Shown here one piece after another: positions 11,901-22,530 of a DNA stretch of 64,000 nucleotides. The stretch's first letter is position 1. The number at the start of each line of letters is the position of its first letter. Origin of the DNA: Humulus lupulus. Its lineage: Eukaryota > Streptophyta > Magnoliopsida > Rosales > Cannabaceae. Position numbers and translations under genes: made by a program. The stretch covers positions 97,799,868-97,863,867 of the forward strand of contig NC_084797.1 of assembly GCF_963169125.1 (NCBI RefSeq). The letters are read 5' to 3'. Below the pieces are notes generated by a model, which had not been told where the DNA came from, made no database searches, and saw only the letters and a list, made by a program, of their open reading frames with translations.

Positions 11901-14900
11901 ACTAGGGATGCTCAGGAGGCATACTTTGACGAACTCGACCCAAGAGTGGGAATCGAGAAAGCAATAGAGCCGATGGAGGAAGTCGAAGAGGTGATCCTCA
12001 ATCCGGGAGAACCCACCAAGGTCATTCAGGTGGGGAAAAACCTGCCGTCGGCCGTTCGAGATAAGATCGTAGCCACTGTGAAGGATAATCAGGATATCCT
12101 GGCATGGTGCCACGCTGATATGACGGGGATTAATCCCAATGTTGCGTGCCACGCACTCAACATAGACCCAGCTGCAACTCCAATTCGCCAAAAGAGGAGG
12201 CCGCTGGACCCAGTGAGAGCCGAAGCTGTCAAAGCTGAAGTGGACAAATTGATGTCCATAGGCTTTCTCCAGGAGTCGCACTATCCCGTGTGGTTGGCCA
12301 ACCCAGTTCTGGTCCCGAAACCCGATGGGTCCTGGAGAATGTGCATTGACTTCACGGACCTAAACAGGGCCTGCCCGAAAGATTGTTTCCCTCTCCCGCG
12401 AATCGATCAGATGGTGGACGCTACTTCCGGGTACGAACTCTTATCCTTCATGGATGCGTACTCCGGATACAACCAGATCAAGATGCATGTCGCGGACCAG
12501 GAACACACCAGCTTCCTCACGGATAAGGGTGTCTACTGTTACGTGGTCATGCCTTTCGGTTTGAAGAATGCTGGGGCGACTTACCAGCGTCTGGTAAACA
12601 GAATGTTCAAGGACCAACTGGGGAGGAACATGGAGGTGTACGTGGACGACATGTTGGTAAATTCCAGGACCTCCGGGGACCACAGTAACGACCTTGAGGA
12701 AGCTTTCGCCGTGATCCGAAAGTACGGGATGAAACTAAATCCAAAGAAATGTACTTTCGGGGTCTCGTCTGGGAAGTTCCTCGGTTTTATTGTCAGCTCC
12801 CGCGGAGTGGAAGCCAACCCTGAGAAAATAAAGGCGTTCATAGATATGCCTTCCCCCCAGAAGCATAAGGATGTCCAGAGCGTTACCGAAAGGATAGCTG
12901 CTCTCAGCCGCTTCGTATCCAAGGCCACCGACAAGTGTATCCCCTTCTTCAATGTTCTGCGAGGGAACAAGAAGTTCGAGTGGACCCCCGAATGCGAAGC
13001 GGCCTTCCAACACCTCAAAGAACACTTAACCCGAGCCCCCATTCTGTCCAAGACGGTCGAAGGAGAGGCATTGTTCTTATACCTAGCTGTGACTGAGCAC
13101 GCAGTAAGTGCCGCTCTCGTCCGGGAAGATGGCCGTATCCAGCTCCCTGTGTATTACGTAAGCAAGAGGTTATTGGACGCCGAGTCCAGATATTCGATGA
13201 TCGAGAAACTCTCCCTCTGCTTGCTGATCGCTTCACGGAAGCTGAGGCCATATTTCCAGGCGCACACCATCAAAGTACTCACCAACCACCCTCTCCGACA
13301 AGTCCTGCAGAAGCCCGAGTCTTCTGGCAGATTGCTTAAGTGGGCCATGGAACTAAGCCAGTTCGACGTCCACTACCAACCGCGTGTTTCCATAAAAGGT
13401 CAAGCTCTCGCGGACTTTATTGTGGAGTGCTCGGGAATGAATGACCTCCCAGAAGATCCTGTCCCGGAACTTCCCACCTGGAAGGTCTACGTAGACGGAG
13501 CCTCAAATGAAAAAGGAGCTGGAGCGGGGGTCATCCTAATATCTCCCCAAGGGCATCAGCTCCAGAGCGCCATCCGTTTCGCAATCCCAGCATCCAACAA
13601 CGAGGCAGAACACGAAGCCATGTTAGCTGGGTTACGACTGGCCAGAGAAGTCGGAGCCCAAAAAATCGAAGTGTACAGCGACTCCCTACTTGTGGTAAAC
13701 CAAATATCCGGGGAATACCAGACGAAAGGCGAAAGGATGGCTGCCTACGTGTCTCTCTCCCGCGACCTACTGCAGCATTTCAAAGGCTACCAGATCAGCA
13801 TTGCAACGGACCCGGAGATTGAACAGTATGGCTTAGTCCCCATCGGGCACTTAGAAGCCCCCAGTACTGAGACGCGAAGGATAAACGCCATCATCGACCA
13901 TTCCCACTCCTGGATAGGACCCATCCTCAGATTTCTCACCACCGGAGAACTCCCCACCGATAAAGCTGATGCAAGGAAGCTCCAGTATCAAGCTCCCCGA
14001 TACGTGGTTATGGATGGAAAGCTTTACCGCAGGGGGTTGTCCATACCCTTCCTTAGGTGTGTTGCCGGAACCGAAGTCAGCACCATCATCCATGAGATTC
14101 ACGGAGGCTTCTGTGGCGATCATACCTCCGGGCTGAGCCTCTCCAAAAAAATCCTTCGACAAGGATACTTCTGGCCCACCATGAAGAAGGATTGTGTGGA
14201 TTATGTCAGGAAGTGTGAGCAGTGCCAGAGGTACGCCAAGGTTCCGCGAGCGCCGCCTACGGAAATTACCCTAATGACCAGCCCCTGGCCGTTCGCCGTT
14301 TGGGGCATTGACCTAGTAGGTTCCCTCCCCACTGGAAAGGGTGGAGTGAAGTACGCCATAGTCGCGGTAGACTAGTTCACCAAATGGGCTGAAGCTGAAC
14401 CTATGAACACGGTCACATCTAAAAAAGCACTGGATTTTGTCATCAGGAATATAGTGTGTCGTTTTGGGCTTCCACGGAAAATTGTGTCCGACAACGGAAA
14501 GCAGTTTGACAGTGAACACTTCACGAACTTCTGTGCTTCGCATGGAATTATCAAAAGCTTTTCCGCAGTCCCAGACCCCAGGCTAATGGACAAGTGGAAG
14601 CTGTAAACAAAATATTAAAGACCACATTGAAGAAAAAACTCCAAGCCTGCAAGGCTCACTGGCCGGAAGAACTTCCGCGAGTACTTTGGGCCTATCGCAC
14701 AACAGAGAGAACTTCGACGGGGCACACGCCTTATTCCATGACCTTCGGTTGCGAGGCCGTCATCCCAGTAGAAGCTATGATCCCCTCTCACAGGCAAGAC
14801 ACCTACGATCCTACCCGGAACCATGCCCTCCTCCAGGAGTCCTTAGACATGATCGAAGAGCTTCGGGAGCAGTCGCAGGTCCAACTAAAAATGTACCAAG

Positions 14901-15145
14901 GCAAGATAGCCCGACACTTTAACACGAGAGTCCAGAGCCGTGCATTCGAAGTTGGGGACCTTGTCCTACGGAGAGTATTTCCTGCTACGCAGGATCCGGG
15001 AGTAGGAGTCCTCGGACCCAACTGGGAAGGCCCCTACGAAGTCCAAGAAAAAGTGGGCCATGGGACGTATCACTTAAAGAGACTCGACGGATCTAAAGTC
15101 CCGCGCGCCTGGAACGCGGAGCACCTCCACCGTTACTACCAGTAG
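8975..15145 (+). pseudogene. Tat-A gag-pol, disabled by four lesions
   Basis: This is the counterpart of the intact gene at 54665-60880 and shares its ATG context. Gag runs from 8975 to a stop at 11066-11068. It is out of frame because a G run at 11055-11061 has seven bases where Tat-B has six. Protease ([12 protein letters not shown]), RT (YVDDM near 12640), both RNase H domains and the integrase zinc finger continue in another frame to TAG at 14373-14375, where Tat-B has a tyrosine codon between the first and second integrase aspartates. About 45 bp are missing near 13795-13800, removing the LADTLAK block with the last catalytic aspartate of the second RNase H. One base is missing at about 14570, shifting the frame before the integrase glutamate. 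It would need helper proteins to move again. Confidence 0.95.
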
Positions 15146-15710
15146 GCCCCGGACCATCCAGTCGGAAGTCCTTGGTGAAAATAACAAAAGTGAAAAATGT
15201 GGAAATAATCCTCCCTGTTGTAAAACTAACGCCTAGCAGGCTATTTTAATGAAACACGGAGGGATTCACTCCGCTTTTACTGCACTTTTTATCCCTATGT
15301 TCAAAGCTGCGTTTTAACAAGTGACCACGCGGTCCGGAGACGTCCGGACCCCACGCTCACTTGGGGGGTATACATGGCTAAGGCTTAGCCATACGCCCCT
15401 TGAACAAAACGTACACAGAACACCACTTATGTGCTAGCATTGTGTTTGAAATTTTTAAATTGCTTGAAATGTTTAAATTGTTAAGCTTAGGTTTATTTGT
15501 TGCCATGAACATGCTTGCATTACGTGTCATATGTGCATTATGTGCTTAAGTGAAAATTGCCACAGAAATGCCTGCCATTATGTATCACGAGAATTATCTC
15601 TTGTGTAGCCCAGCGATGGACGGGACTAGGGGTTGAGGCACGTTCATAGAGCTACGCCAAAACACCCCCAACTCCTTGACAAGTCCTTTGCAGAATTCTC
15701 CGCGAGCTCT
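15146..15710 (+). other. 3' untranslated spacer of Tat-A pol with purine tract
   Basis: No gene is seen here. The spacer lies between the pol stop and the tandem array and is closely matched in Tat-B (60881-61440). It includes ACTTGGGGGGTA at about 15359-15370, resembling the purine tract CCTTGGGGGGTAAA that precedes the 3' LTR. TTTATT at about 15492-15497 would read AATAAA on the minus strand and could be a polyadenylation signal for the antisense gene, but it is nearly 1 kb past its stop. Confidence 0.6.
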
Positions 15711-15940
15711 GTAGAGCTTTGCTTCGCAAACTCCAGCTCCGGGTCCCGCAAGGCGAAAGATGGCAAGATCCACGAGCGCTGAAGAGCTTTGCTTCGCAAG
15801 CTCCAGCTCCGGGTCCCGCAAGACGAAAGATGGCAAGATCCGCGAGCGCTGTAAAGCTTTGCTTCGCATGCTCCAGCTCCGGATCCCGGAAGGCAAAAGA
15901 TGGCAAGATCCGCGAGCGCTCTAAAGCTTTGCTTCGCGCG
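15711..15940 (+). repeat. 70-bp tandem array, three units plus a partial (Tat-A)
   Basis: Unit starts at 15711, 15781, 15851 and 15921 give a period of exactly 70 bp. Each unit contains CTTTGCTTCGCAAGC (with small variants), which can fold as TTGC-TTC-GCAA with flanking pairs, and a CGCGAGCGCT block. Tat-B has five full units plus a partial. Seventy is not a multiple of three, so the open frames across it are by-products. It is in the convergent region between pol and the antisense gene. Confidence 0.95.
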
Positions 15941-16445
15941 GATCTAGCTTCGCAGGGCTCCATGCCAGGTCCCTGAAGCCAGCCACCATGAAGTTCGCAA
16001 CAACAGTTAGTTTTGCTTCGCAAAGATCTAACCTTAAGTCTAGCGACGCTCACCAAAGGAACTCCCGTTCCAAACAATGGAACGACTCACCTTAGCAATC
16101 CCAGCGAACAGTATAACTACAAGTCCCGGGATTGGCTATTTGCCTCAGGAAAGATAAAGTACGGTGAAAGGAGCCTGGCCGTTGGAACCAGAAAACCTTC
16201 GTAACCTAGAAACTACGTGGGGAAAGACATCATCCGTTAAAGCTTCAAGTGGGAAGTGCATAAGTTTTGGCCGTTGAAACCAAAACCCCATACGCCCCTA
16301 CAACAGTTTCTACCGTATAAATGTCTACCCTAAGCGCAAAGATAAATAAAGAACTCGGCAGAAAAGAAAGGAGAATGCTATGATTATGGCAAAAATGTCT
16401 GCAATGAAAAACTCAAAATGAAAAACAATTAAAGATAAAACCCCT
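15941..16445 (-). other. Downstream region of the antisense gene
   Basis: No protein was recognised. The segment follows the antisense stop codon when read on the minus strand and is conserved in Tat-B (61811-62316). It keeps one more TTTGCTTCGCAAAG motif at about 16012-16025, outside the regular array. Confidence 0.55.
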
Positions 16446-19400
16446 TCAAGCATTGGGGGTAACTACAGCGTCCACGACCGCAGCTTCGGGGGCATCTGTT
16501 TCAGCTGAGGCTGGCGGAGTCGGCTCATTGGAAGGAGGGATTTGGTCATGAGAAGGTTCAGAGGTCCCCGCCTCTCCGGGATCTCCCGCCTCAGGAACTT
16601 CAGCACGTTCGTCAATGTTATAAGTTTGGACGTACGCCTCTGGGCCCTGATCCCACACGAGTAGCTTCTCCCTCATGGCTTCGGCATCATCTCCCAGATA
16701 GCCTAACACCTCCGGGTTCACTTTCCAGAGTTGATGCATGAGGACCACATGCGATATATTAATAGTCCTGTTCAGTATCACCTCAGCATCCTCGTTCTCC
16801 TTCAACCGCTCCGCCTCGGAGGTTGCAAGCTGTGCTTCCGCGGCAGTTAGTTGGGCCCTCAATTTTTCCATTTCGGCCTTGGAGGCATCCCGCTCCCCCT
16901 TAAGAGAATCAATCGCCTTGCGCTGCTCCCTATTTTGGTTCAGCACGGATTGCTTCTCGGTTACATGCCCCCTGGCAGTGAATTGCAAAGCCCCGATCTC
17001 TTTATCCTTCTCGGCGAGCCCCAACTGAAGCATAGACACGAGATCCCTGCTCCTCTTATGGAGTTGCTCCTCGTCGTGCAGCTTACTCTGAAGAGTGGAA
17101 TATTCCTCTTTCCGCTTAAGGAGGAGATCGTTCTTTGATTGCAAGCGGGCTTCCAGGGTATCTTTCTCCACCTTGGCTTGGGACAGCTCTTCCCGGAGCT
17201 TGGAGTTTTCGGTCTTAATCCCATCCGACCGCTGTCTAAACTCATTCTCTGCCTTGGCCCGGTACTCTTGATATTTGGCAAGATATTTCTTCTCCGCCTC
17301 TTCTTCAGCCGTGCGCCGGGCCTGATCAATCTTCTCCGAAGCCCCCAAGGCCTGTTGGGCCAGTTTCTGTTTCTCCGCTTCCAAGGCCTGGCGAGCCAGT
17401 TGGCTCTCCTCCAGCTGAACCAGAGCTGCACCAACCTCCCGGAACGAGCGTTCCGCGATCATAGAGGCCTGCAAGGAAAGACAGCAGAATGAGCTAAAGC
17501 AGGACCAAAAGACAGGTGGTCCCAAAAAAAAAAAATATATAAACAACTGACGGCTTACCCCGGACAGTTGCTGCTTCACAGCGTGTGTCAGCAACAGCGG
17601 ATCCTTGCTGCTGCTGATGGCCCATTTCTCAGAATTGAGCTCGCATAAGCTCAGGGCCATGTCCTCCATCATCTCAGCTCCGAACGGCGCCAATGCACGT
17701 CCGAGCCTAGGCACCAGCCTCTTCTCCAAGGCTGGACCATCCAGAACCGCTCCGGCCGGGTGAGGAGATCTCACCCCCTCGGCCAGCTCAGCCCTCTTCA
17801 CAGCAGACAAGTTATCTGCCCTTCCCTGAGTAACGGCCTTCTCCGCCTCTAGCCGCCTCTTCAAAAAACTATCGGCCCGTCTTACACCCTCCAGGAGGGC
17901 AGCGGGAAAACTGGTTGGCTTCCGCGGAAAGTGGAACTTCAGGCCAGGCAGGGGAAGATTGGTTGTCTGAGAAGACGGAGACCCCGGAAGGGTGGACCCC
18001 CTTTGGGCTGGAGGAGGAGGCAGCCGGGGTATTAAGGCCCCGGTCTGTTGCTTTTGCTGCTGCGGTAGCAGAAGTAATTGCCCTTGTTGCTGCTGCTGGT
18101 TTGGATGTTGCTGTTGCTGCTGCTGCGGCGTTGGTGATTGTCTCTCTTGTTCCTGTTGCTGCTGTTGTTGTAGTTGTGATTGCTGTCGTTGCTGTTGTTG
18201 TTGCCTTCGACCGGGAGAAGAGTGTCTAAGGCGTTTGTTCTTAGCACCCTCAGCATCTTCTTCGGGACGCTTGCTCACCCCAGTTGTCCTCACGGGGAAC
18301 ACAAGCCCTTCCCCGTCGCTACTGCTACTCGAGACCATCATAGTCTCGGAAGGCCCTTCAGCAGGGGACTTCTCTACCCTCGGAGACGCTTGCGCCTCGC
18401 CACTTGTCTTCTTGGGGGAGGCAGCCTTACCTCCCCTACCATCCTTGGTCTTCCGTCCTTTCCCCGTGGGCGGGTCTTGGCTGGTGGCAGCCTTCTTAAT
18501 AAGCAAAGTAACCCTCCCCAACATCTTGGCTTCGGGATACTCTGCAAGAAACGTACAAAGCAAGGTTAACGAACCAACAAGAAATGAGAAAGAAGATAAG
18601 CGGAAGACAAGACAATCAGCAACATAAAAGTACAAGCAAGCCCGCCAGCAGGGAACAAGAAACAAGAAAAAGAAAAGTTTGAAAGGGACGACCATGCACG
18701 AGAAACGTGGATGGCCTTCCCCGAGCAAAACAAAACATCGCTTCCTGCTCCAGGAAGCTCCCGTACTCCTTGAAGTCCGGGAAGAACATGCTGAGAGAAG
18801 AAGGGTCAACCATGATGACACCTTCTGGCAGACTACCCTCACTCAGACACCAGAGGAGCTCATCTACCCTATCACAGTACCTGTCGAAAGGTATCCTACG
18901 CGGATCTAGCCTAAGGAAACGGGGACCAAACCCCATCTGAGAGGTCTGGGAAACCTCAGACAGGCTGGGGGTGTGGATCAATCGAAAACTAGTCTTACCT
19001 CTCCCGGAGGAACTAGCCCCCGGAGCCCCTTCGTTAGGGTAAGCCGCGGCGTGGCGAGCCTCGATCTCCTCTCCCTCCGGCTGGGGGTCGGGGAACCTCT
19101 CCGCCCAACTAGGAGATAGAGTATTTTCGTCCCGAGCGGCTTGGGTGATCACCTTAGACAGCTCCAGGGCAATCTGCTCCCGGATGTCAGCCGACACCTG
19201 AGTCTGCCCCCTACCACTTACTGGCTCGATATTTTGGAAGGAGGCGAGTAACCCATACTCCCTCAACGATTCGGAGGTCACAAGTCCTTCCACTCTCAAC
19301 TCTTCCTCAGAAAGCCCTTCGTAGAACTTGGACCTCCTTATCATCTCCGCGCAGCGAGGTGTCCGCGGAACGACTTCTGCAAAAATCAAATACAAGCGTT

Positions 19401-20604
19401 AGAGATCCTCCCAAAAGGCAAATCAAACGCAAAGAAACAAAGTTGAAAAGGAAAAGAAGGAACACTTACCAGGGATTTTGAAGTCCAAAGATAGGGCTGG
19501 CACCCTCTTCAGCGGGAAGCCAGTCGTCAGGAACCAGTATTCCCGGAGGTCTGGAACCCTCGCGGTATGACAAGTGGGGCACATCACATCCGGGTGCCTT
19601 TCTAGCCTGTAAAACCCCACCTTGTCTGAGTGACCCCTCATAGGCTGAGACTTCAACCCATAAAAGTACAGCACCTCCTCCGGGGTAGGAGCTTCCAGTC
19701 TCCGGGACTTGCAAAAGATGAACCACCCCGCTAAGAGCTTGTAGCTGGGAGGAATTAACTGGAAGGGGGCAATCCCCGCCTTCACACAGAAATTGGCGAA
19801 GTAACTCCTTAGGGGCAAGTGCGCTCCGCACACTATGTGTGCCCAGCTCCAGGCACCAAAGCCCTCGTGGCTCTGGCTAGCTGACTCGCCCAGCACCGAC
19901 AGACGGTGCCACATCAGACCTGGGATGTTCTTCAGGCCTGCCTCAGAGGAATACAGCTCCAGCATGCCATAATTCCTGAAAAGGTTCGGTTTTTGGTCCA
20001 TCTCCCAGATGGAACTATTGGAGGTTGGTGGGCTAGCCGCGACCGCTTTCGCCTTTCCTTTCCCCTTTCCACCAGCGACAGGAGAGCCCTTCTCTTGGGC
20101 AGATTCAGCCTCCCCCGCAGCAAGGAGTTGTTCCTTCGAGATGTTCGTCACTGGACAAAAGAAAAGAAAGAAGAAAACACTCTAAGCAGTCAGCACCCTT
20201 GTCATACCCTAGTGGTATCAAAGGCGTCGGGGAGACCCTCCCCGAAAACTGCTTGGAGAGGCTCCCACCGAGCTTGCCGAGGGATTGGCACCATGCCACC
20301 CGAAGGACAGCAAGGAACTAGACTCAGACCCCGAGCCTAAGCCCACCAAAAGAAGTGTTTTTCCAGAGAAAGACACCCTAAAGGCGTTCATGCTTATGCC
20401 CTAAAACAGCAAAACAAGGGACGACTTTCCAAACGCAAATCGCCAAAACACGCAGAAAAGGCTACTTATCGACTCACAATCAATCACATGCCTACCAAAG
20501 CCCTATTCACACATGCACATAAGCAATAATGGCAGAAACCTCTACTCTAACAACTACCAACAACCTAAGGTTTGGGAGGAAAGAGCAAAGTAGAAATACT
20601 TACT
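16446..20604 (-). CDS. Antisense gene of Tat-A (aORF), spliced, 1123 codons
   Basis: Proposed coding exons are 20604 (the A of ATG only), 20150-19470, 19376-18693, 18541-17559 and 17468-16446. All introns have GT-AG ends, reading phases agree across every junction, and the total is 3372 bp including TGA at 16448-16446. The start codon exists only after splicing: A ends one exon and TG begins the next. The N-terminal half (residues about 1-450; for example LIPPSYKLLAGWFIFCKSRR) resembles the plant 'putative gypsy-type transposon' family (Pfam PF04195, from memory). The middle is basic and serine-rich, then polyglutamine (about 18215-18050). The C-terminal third, starting SMIAERSFREVGAALVQLEE, is a long charged coiled coil, ending in an acidic, proline-rich tail. 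Extra antisense genes are known in Tat-lineage elements; their function is unknown. The 18693 donor is the least certain junction. Confidence 0.8.
17469..17558 (-). other. Last intron of the Tat-A antisense gene (90 bp)
   Basis: On the minus strand it starts GTAAGC and ends TTCCTTGCAG, with a T-rich middle. It is 90 bp long and happens to be open, so it can be misread as coding. In Tat-B the same intron (63418-63340) is 79 bp, not a multiple of three, which shows that it is not translated. Confidence 0.85.
18050..18215 (-). repeat. CAG/CAA polyglutamine tract in the antisense gene
   Basis: On the minus strand the tract encodes several runs of five to six glutamines broken by R, S, L, P, H and N. 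CAG and CAA codons are mixed, which limits slippage. The plus-strand frame over it, rich in cysteine and leucine, is a shadow. The Tat-B copy begins near 63910 and is cut by the window end. Confidence 0.85.
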
Positions 20605-20862
20605 GATATTCGGGTAGGTGGAGGTTGAAGGAGTAATTGGATCACTGCACAGCACGATCGCGAGAAGTAAAAGCTGCAAAGACGAACGGCGATTCAAACC
20701 AGGAACTTCGGGGAATAAACCCACTGCCAAATCAAAAAGAAAAGTTTCCAGATACTTACCAAAAGAAATGGCAAGTTCGGAGGAACGTAAGCTGGGAAGC
20801 CTGAGAGTTCGAAGGTTTGGAAATCCGAAAATCCTAAAGATGGAGAATCTGAAAGCGTAAAG
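20604..20862 (-). other. 5' untranslated exons of the antisense gene
   Basis: On the minus strand a donor GTAAGT follows 20760 and another follows 20604. A pyrimidine-rich acceptor (TCTTTGCAG) ends at 20674. This gives exon 1 from about 20862 to 20760 and exon 2 from 20673 to 20604. Neither contains an ATG, so the first ATG of the mature RNA would be the one formed at the 20604/20150 junction. An acceptor ending at 20645 or so is an alternative for exon 2. Confidence 0.6.
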
Positions 20863-20885
20863 AGGAAGAAAGGTCCTTTCCCTCG

Positions 20886-20893
20886 TTTTTATA
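20886..20893 (-). promoter_or_regulatory. TATA box of the antisense gene
   Basis: The minus strand reads TATAAAAA here, about 25-30 bases before the start inferred for exon 1. Farther upstream, a CACGTG G-box lies at about 21161-21166. The promoter is inside the element, between the antisense gene and the 3' LTR, and points away from that LTR. Confidence 0.65.
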
Positions 20894-21330
20894 GCAGGGA
20901 AGAGGCCGTTTCGAATTCCTCAAATGGACGGTCCCGTTCTTCCCATTCCGTGTGCATCAGATCCAACGGCTGGAGAGGAAGCGACGATCCTATTTATGAC
21001 TCCTCGGATGGGAATAAAGTATTTATTTCCCATCATTACACCACCTCGGGCCCTGAGTACCATTAAAAACCGTCAAATCATTGGTCAGATGACTGACGCA
21101 CGCATCCTCAACCAGTCGCCTCACGCACACGTCTTGGTCGCAGAACCATTCCCAGAATGACACGTGATCCTTGCCGCACTTGAGTACTTGGTCTCAAACA
21201 GAAGAAATTCCTTTTCTCTTTCATACTAATACTCAGGCGGGAAAAAGGAACCTTTTCGGGAACACAGAAGGTGCCCCCTCGCCTAGTCTAAGAAACTGAT
21301 TGTACAAGCTCCCGGATCTCTCAAAGCCCC
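20894..21330 (-). promoter_or_regulatory. Presumed upstream region of the antisense gene
   Basis: No open frame resembling a protein is present. Apart from the G-box, I recognise no element with confidence. Its place between the antisense TATA box and the 3' LTR suggests promoter function. Confidence 0.4.
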
Positions 21331-21334
21331 GCGA

Positions 21335-21348
21335 CCTTGGGGGGTAAA
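21335..21348 (+). other. Polypurine tract of Tat-A
   Basis: The sequence CCTTGGGGGGTAAA directly precedes the 3' LTR. Such tracts prime plus-strand DNA synthesis in LTR elements. Confidence 0.75.
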
Positions 21349-22236
21349 TGTTATCCAGATTTCCGGATAGCGTTTAGATTGATGACTTCGGGGAAGCAGA
21401 ATTATCGATGTCTTTCACGGTAGGTGACCAGAGCTCGCGGATGGACAGAAAGGCTTCGCCTCCCCTGTTTGATATCCGGATTACTCTTCCAAGCAAGCAC
21501 AACACGGAAACTCGTTGACTCTCCCGGACTCCCGAAGGATACCCCTCGAGGAGGCCCCTTCCAGGAGAGGCCCTTCGAGTGGTCTCCGCGGAAACAGTTC
21601 CGTGCCTCGCACAGAACAAAACCGAACTGTCGAGTCCGGGAGAGGGCATATTTGGAATGATATCCGTCTGACACAGGATCCCGCCTGACACGCCCGTCAG
21701 GACAAAGCCGCACACATCCCAGCACGCCTAAAGGTACCTTTTCGCCTACTGTTCCGCTGACAACTTGGAAAAGACGGCTGACTTTGTGTGTTCCCCATAC
21801 TTTCACGTAAATATATCCACATAGAGTCTTGTAGCCATGCGACTACAGTAATTGTATCCCCTATTTATGGCTGGTGTAATTAAGACCCATGTACGTGGAG
21901 AAAAACCCTAATCTGAAACCCTAGCTATAAAGGCCCCTTCATTTTACAAGAAGGGGGGGACCGAGAGATCACATAGCAAAAACTCTACCAAAATCTCTCT
22001 AGCTTCATCTTCTTCAAGAGAACCCGAGAGAAACATTGTGAGTGTGTGAAGTTCTTATGCACCAGCCATCTTACTGTAACCTTTTCCAAGTATAATAACA
22101 TCGACTCGTGGACTAGGGCTTGTTAACGCCTGAACCACGTAAAAACACTGTTTGTTTAGTTACATTTCAGTATTTCTACAGTTCTTATCTTTTTATTATT
22201 CTGTTAGTTATTCGTTTCCGAAAAACTCGGTAAACA
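21349..22236 (+). repeat. Tat-A 3' LTR (888 bp)
   Basis: Starts TGTTATCCAG and ends GGTAAACA, followed by the target duplication TCTAT at 22237-22241. It has TATAAA at 21926-21931 and the telo-box upstream, so it could drive transcription into the flanking Copia LTR. Confidence 0.95.
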
Positions 22237-22241
22237 TCTAT

Positions 22242-22530
22242 TCTAGTCATATCATATAGTTGACCATAGGTCAATTCAATCTCAATTCTGAGTGATTAGT
22301 ATTCTAACTGATTGTATTATTTGAGTTCTTTGACTTGTTCGTTACCATCTTACCTTATGGACTAGCCCACACTTACATCTTGGGAATTCGGTAGTATAAT
22401 TGAGTGGGAGTGTTCATCATAGATATGAACATCTATAGCTTCTGATGAAGAAGTAAAATGATGGTTTCCTTTTAGTTTGGTTCAAGGTGCTAAACGATAG
22501 TGATCTCATTTCACTAATTAATATTAGTTT
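22242..22530 (+). mobile_element. First Copia LTR, piece 2
   Basis: Continues the LTR begun at 7576 (compare 37452-37740). It ends with AGTTT, the left target duplication of the Cassandra-type insertion. Confidence 0.9.

Larger units (their letters stand above)
7998..22236 (+). mobile_element. Tat-A: complete Tat-lineage Ty3/Gypsy element
   Basis: A 14,239-bp insertion bounded by near-identical LTRs (7998-8887 and 21349-22236) and the 5-bp duplication TCTAT. The interior holds a primer-site-like sequence, a broken sense gag-pol gene (8975-15145), a 70-bp tandem array, a convergent intron-containing antisense gene (20604-16446), and a purine tract before the 3' LTR. Two tandem RNase H domains, no visible chromodomain, and an antisense extra gene place it in the Tat group. 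The two LTRs differ by three substitutions plus a G-run length change, so the insertion is recent relative to its surroundings. Confidence 0.95.

Noticed and set aside
15594..16077. Minus-strand repetitive open frames across the 70-bp array
   Set aside because: The 70-bp period forces a frame change every unit; no start context or homology supports translation.
17992..18627. 211-codon plus-strand frame rich in cysteine
   Set aside because: It is the complement of the polyglutamine region of the antisense gene, so its cysteine runs reflect CAG repeats.
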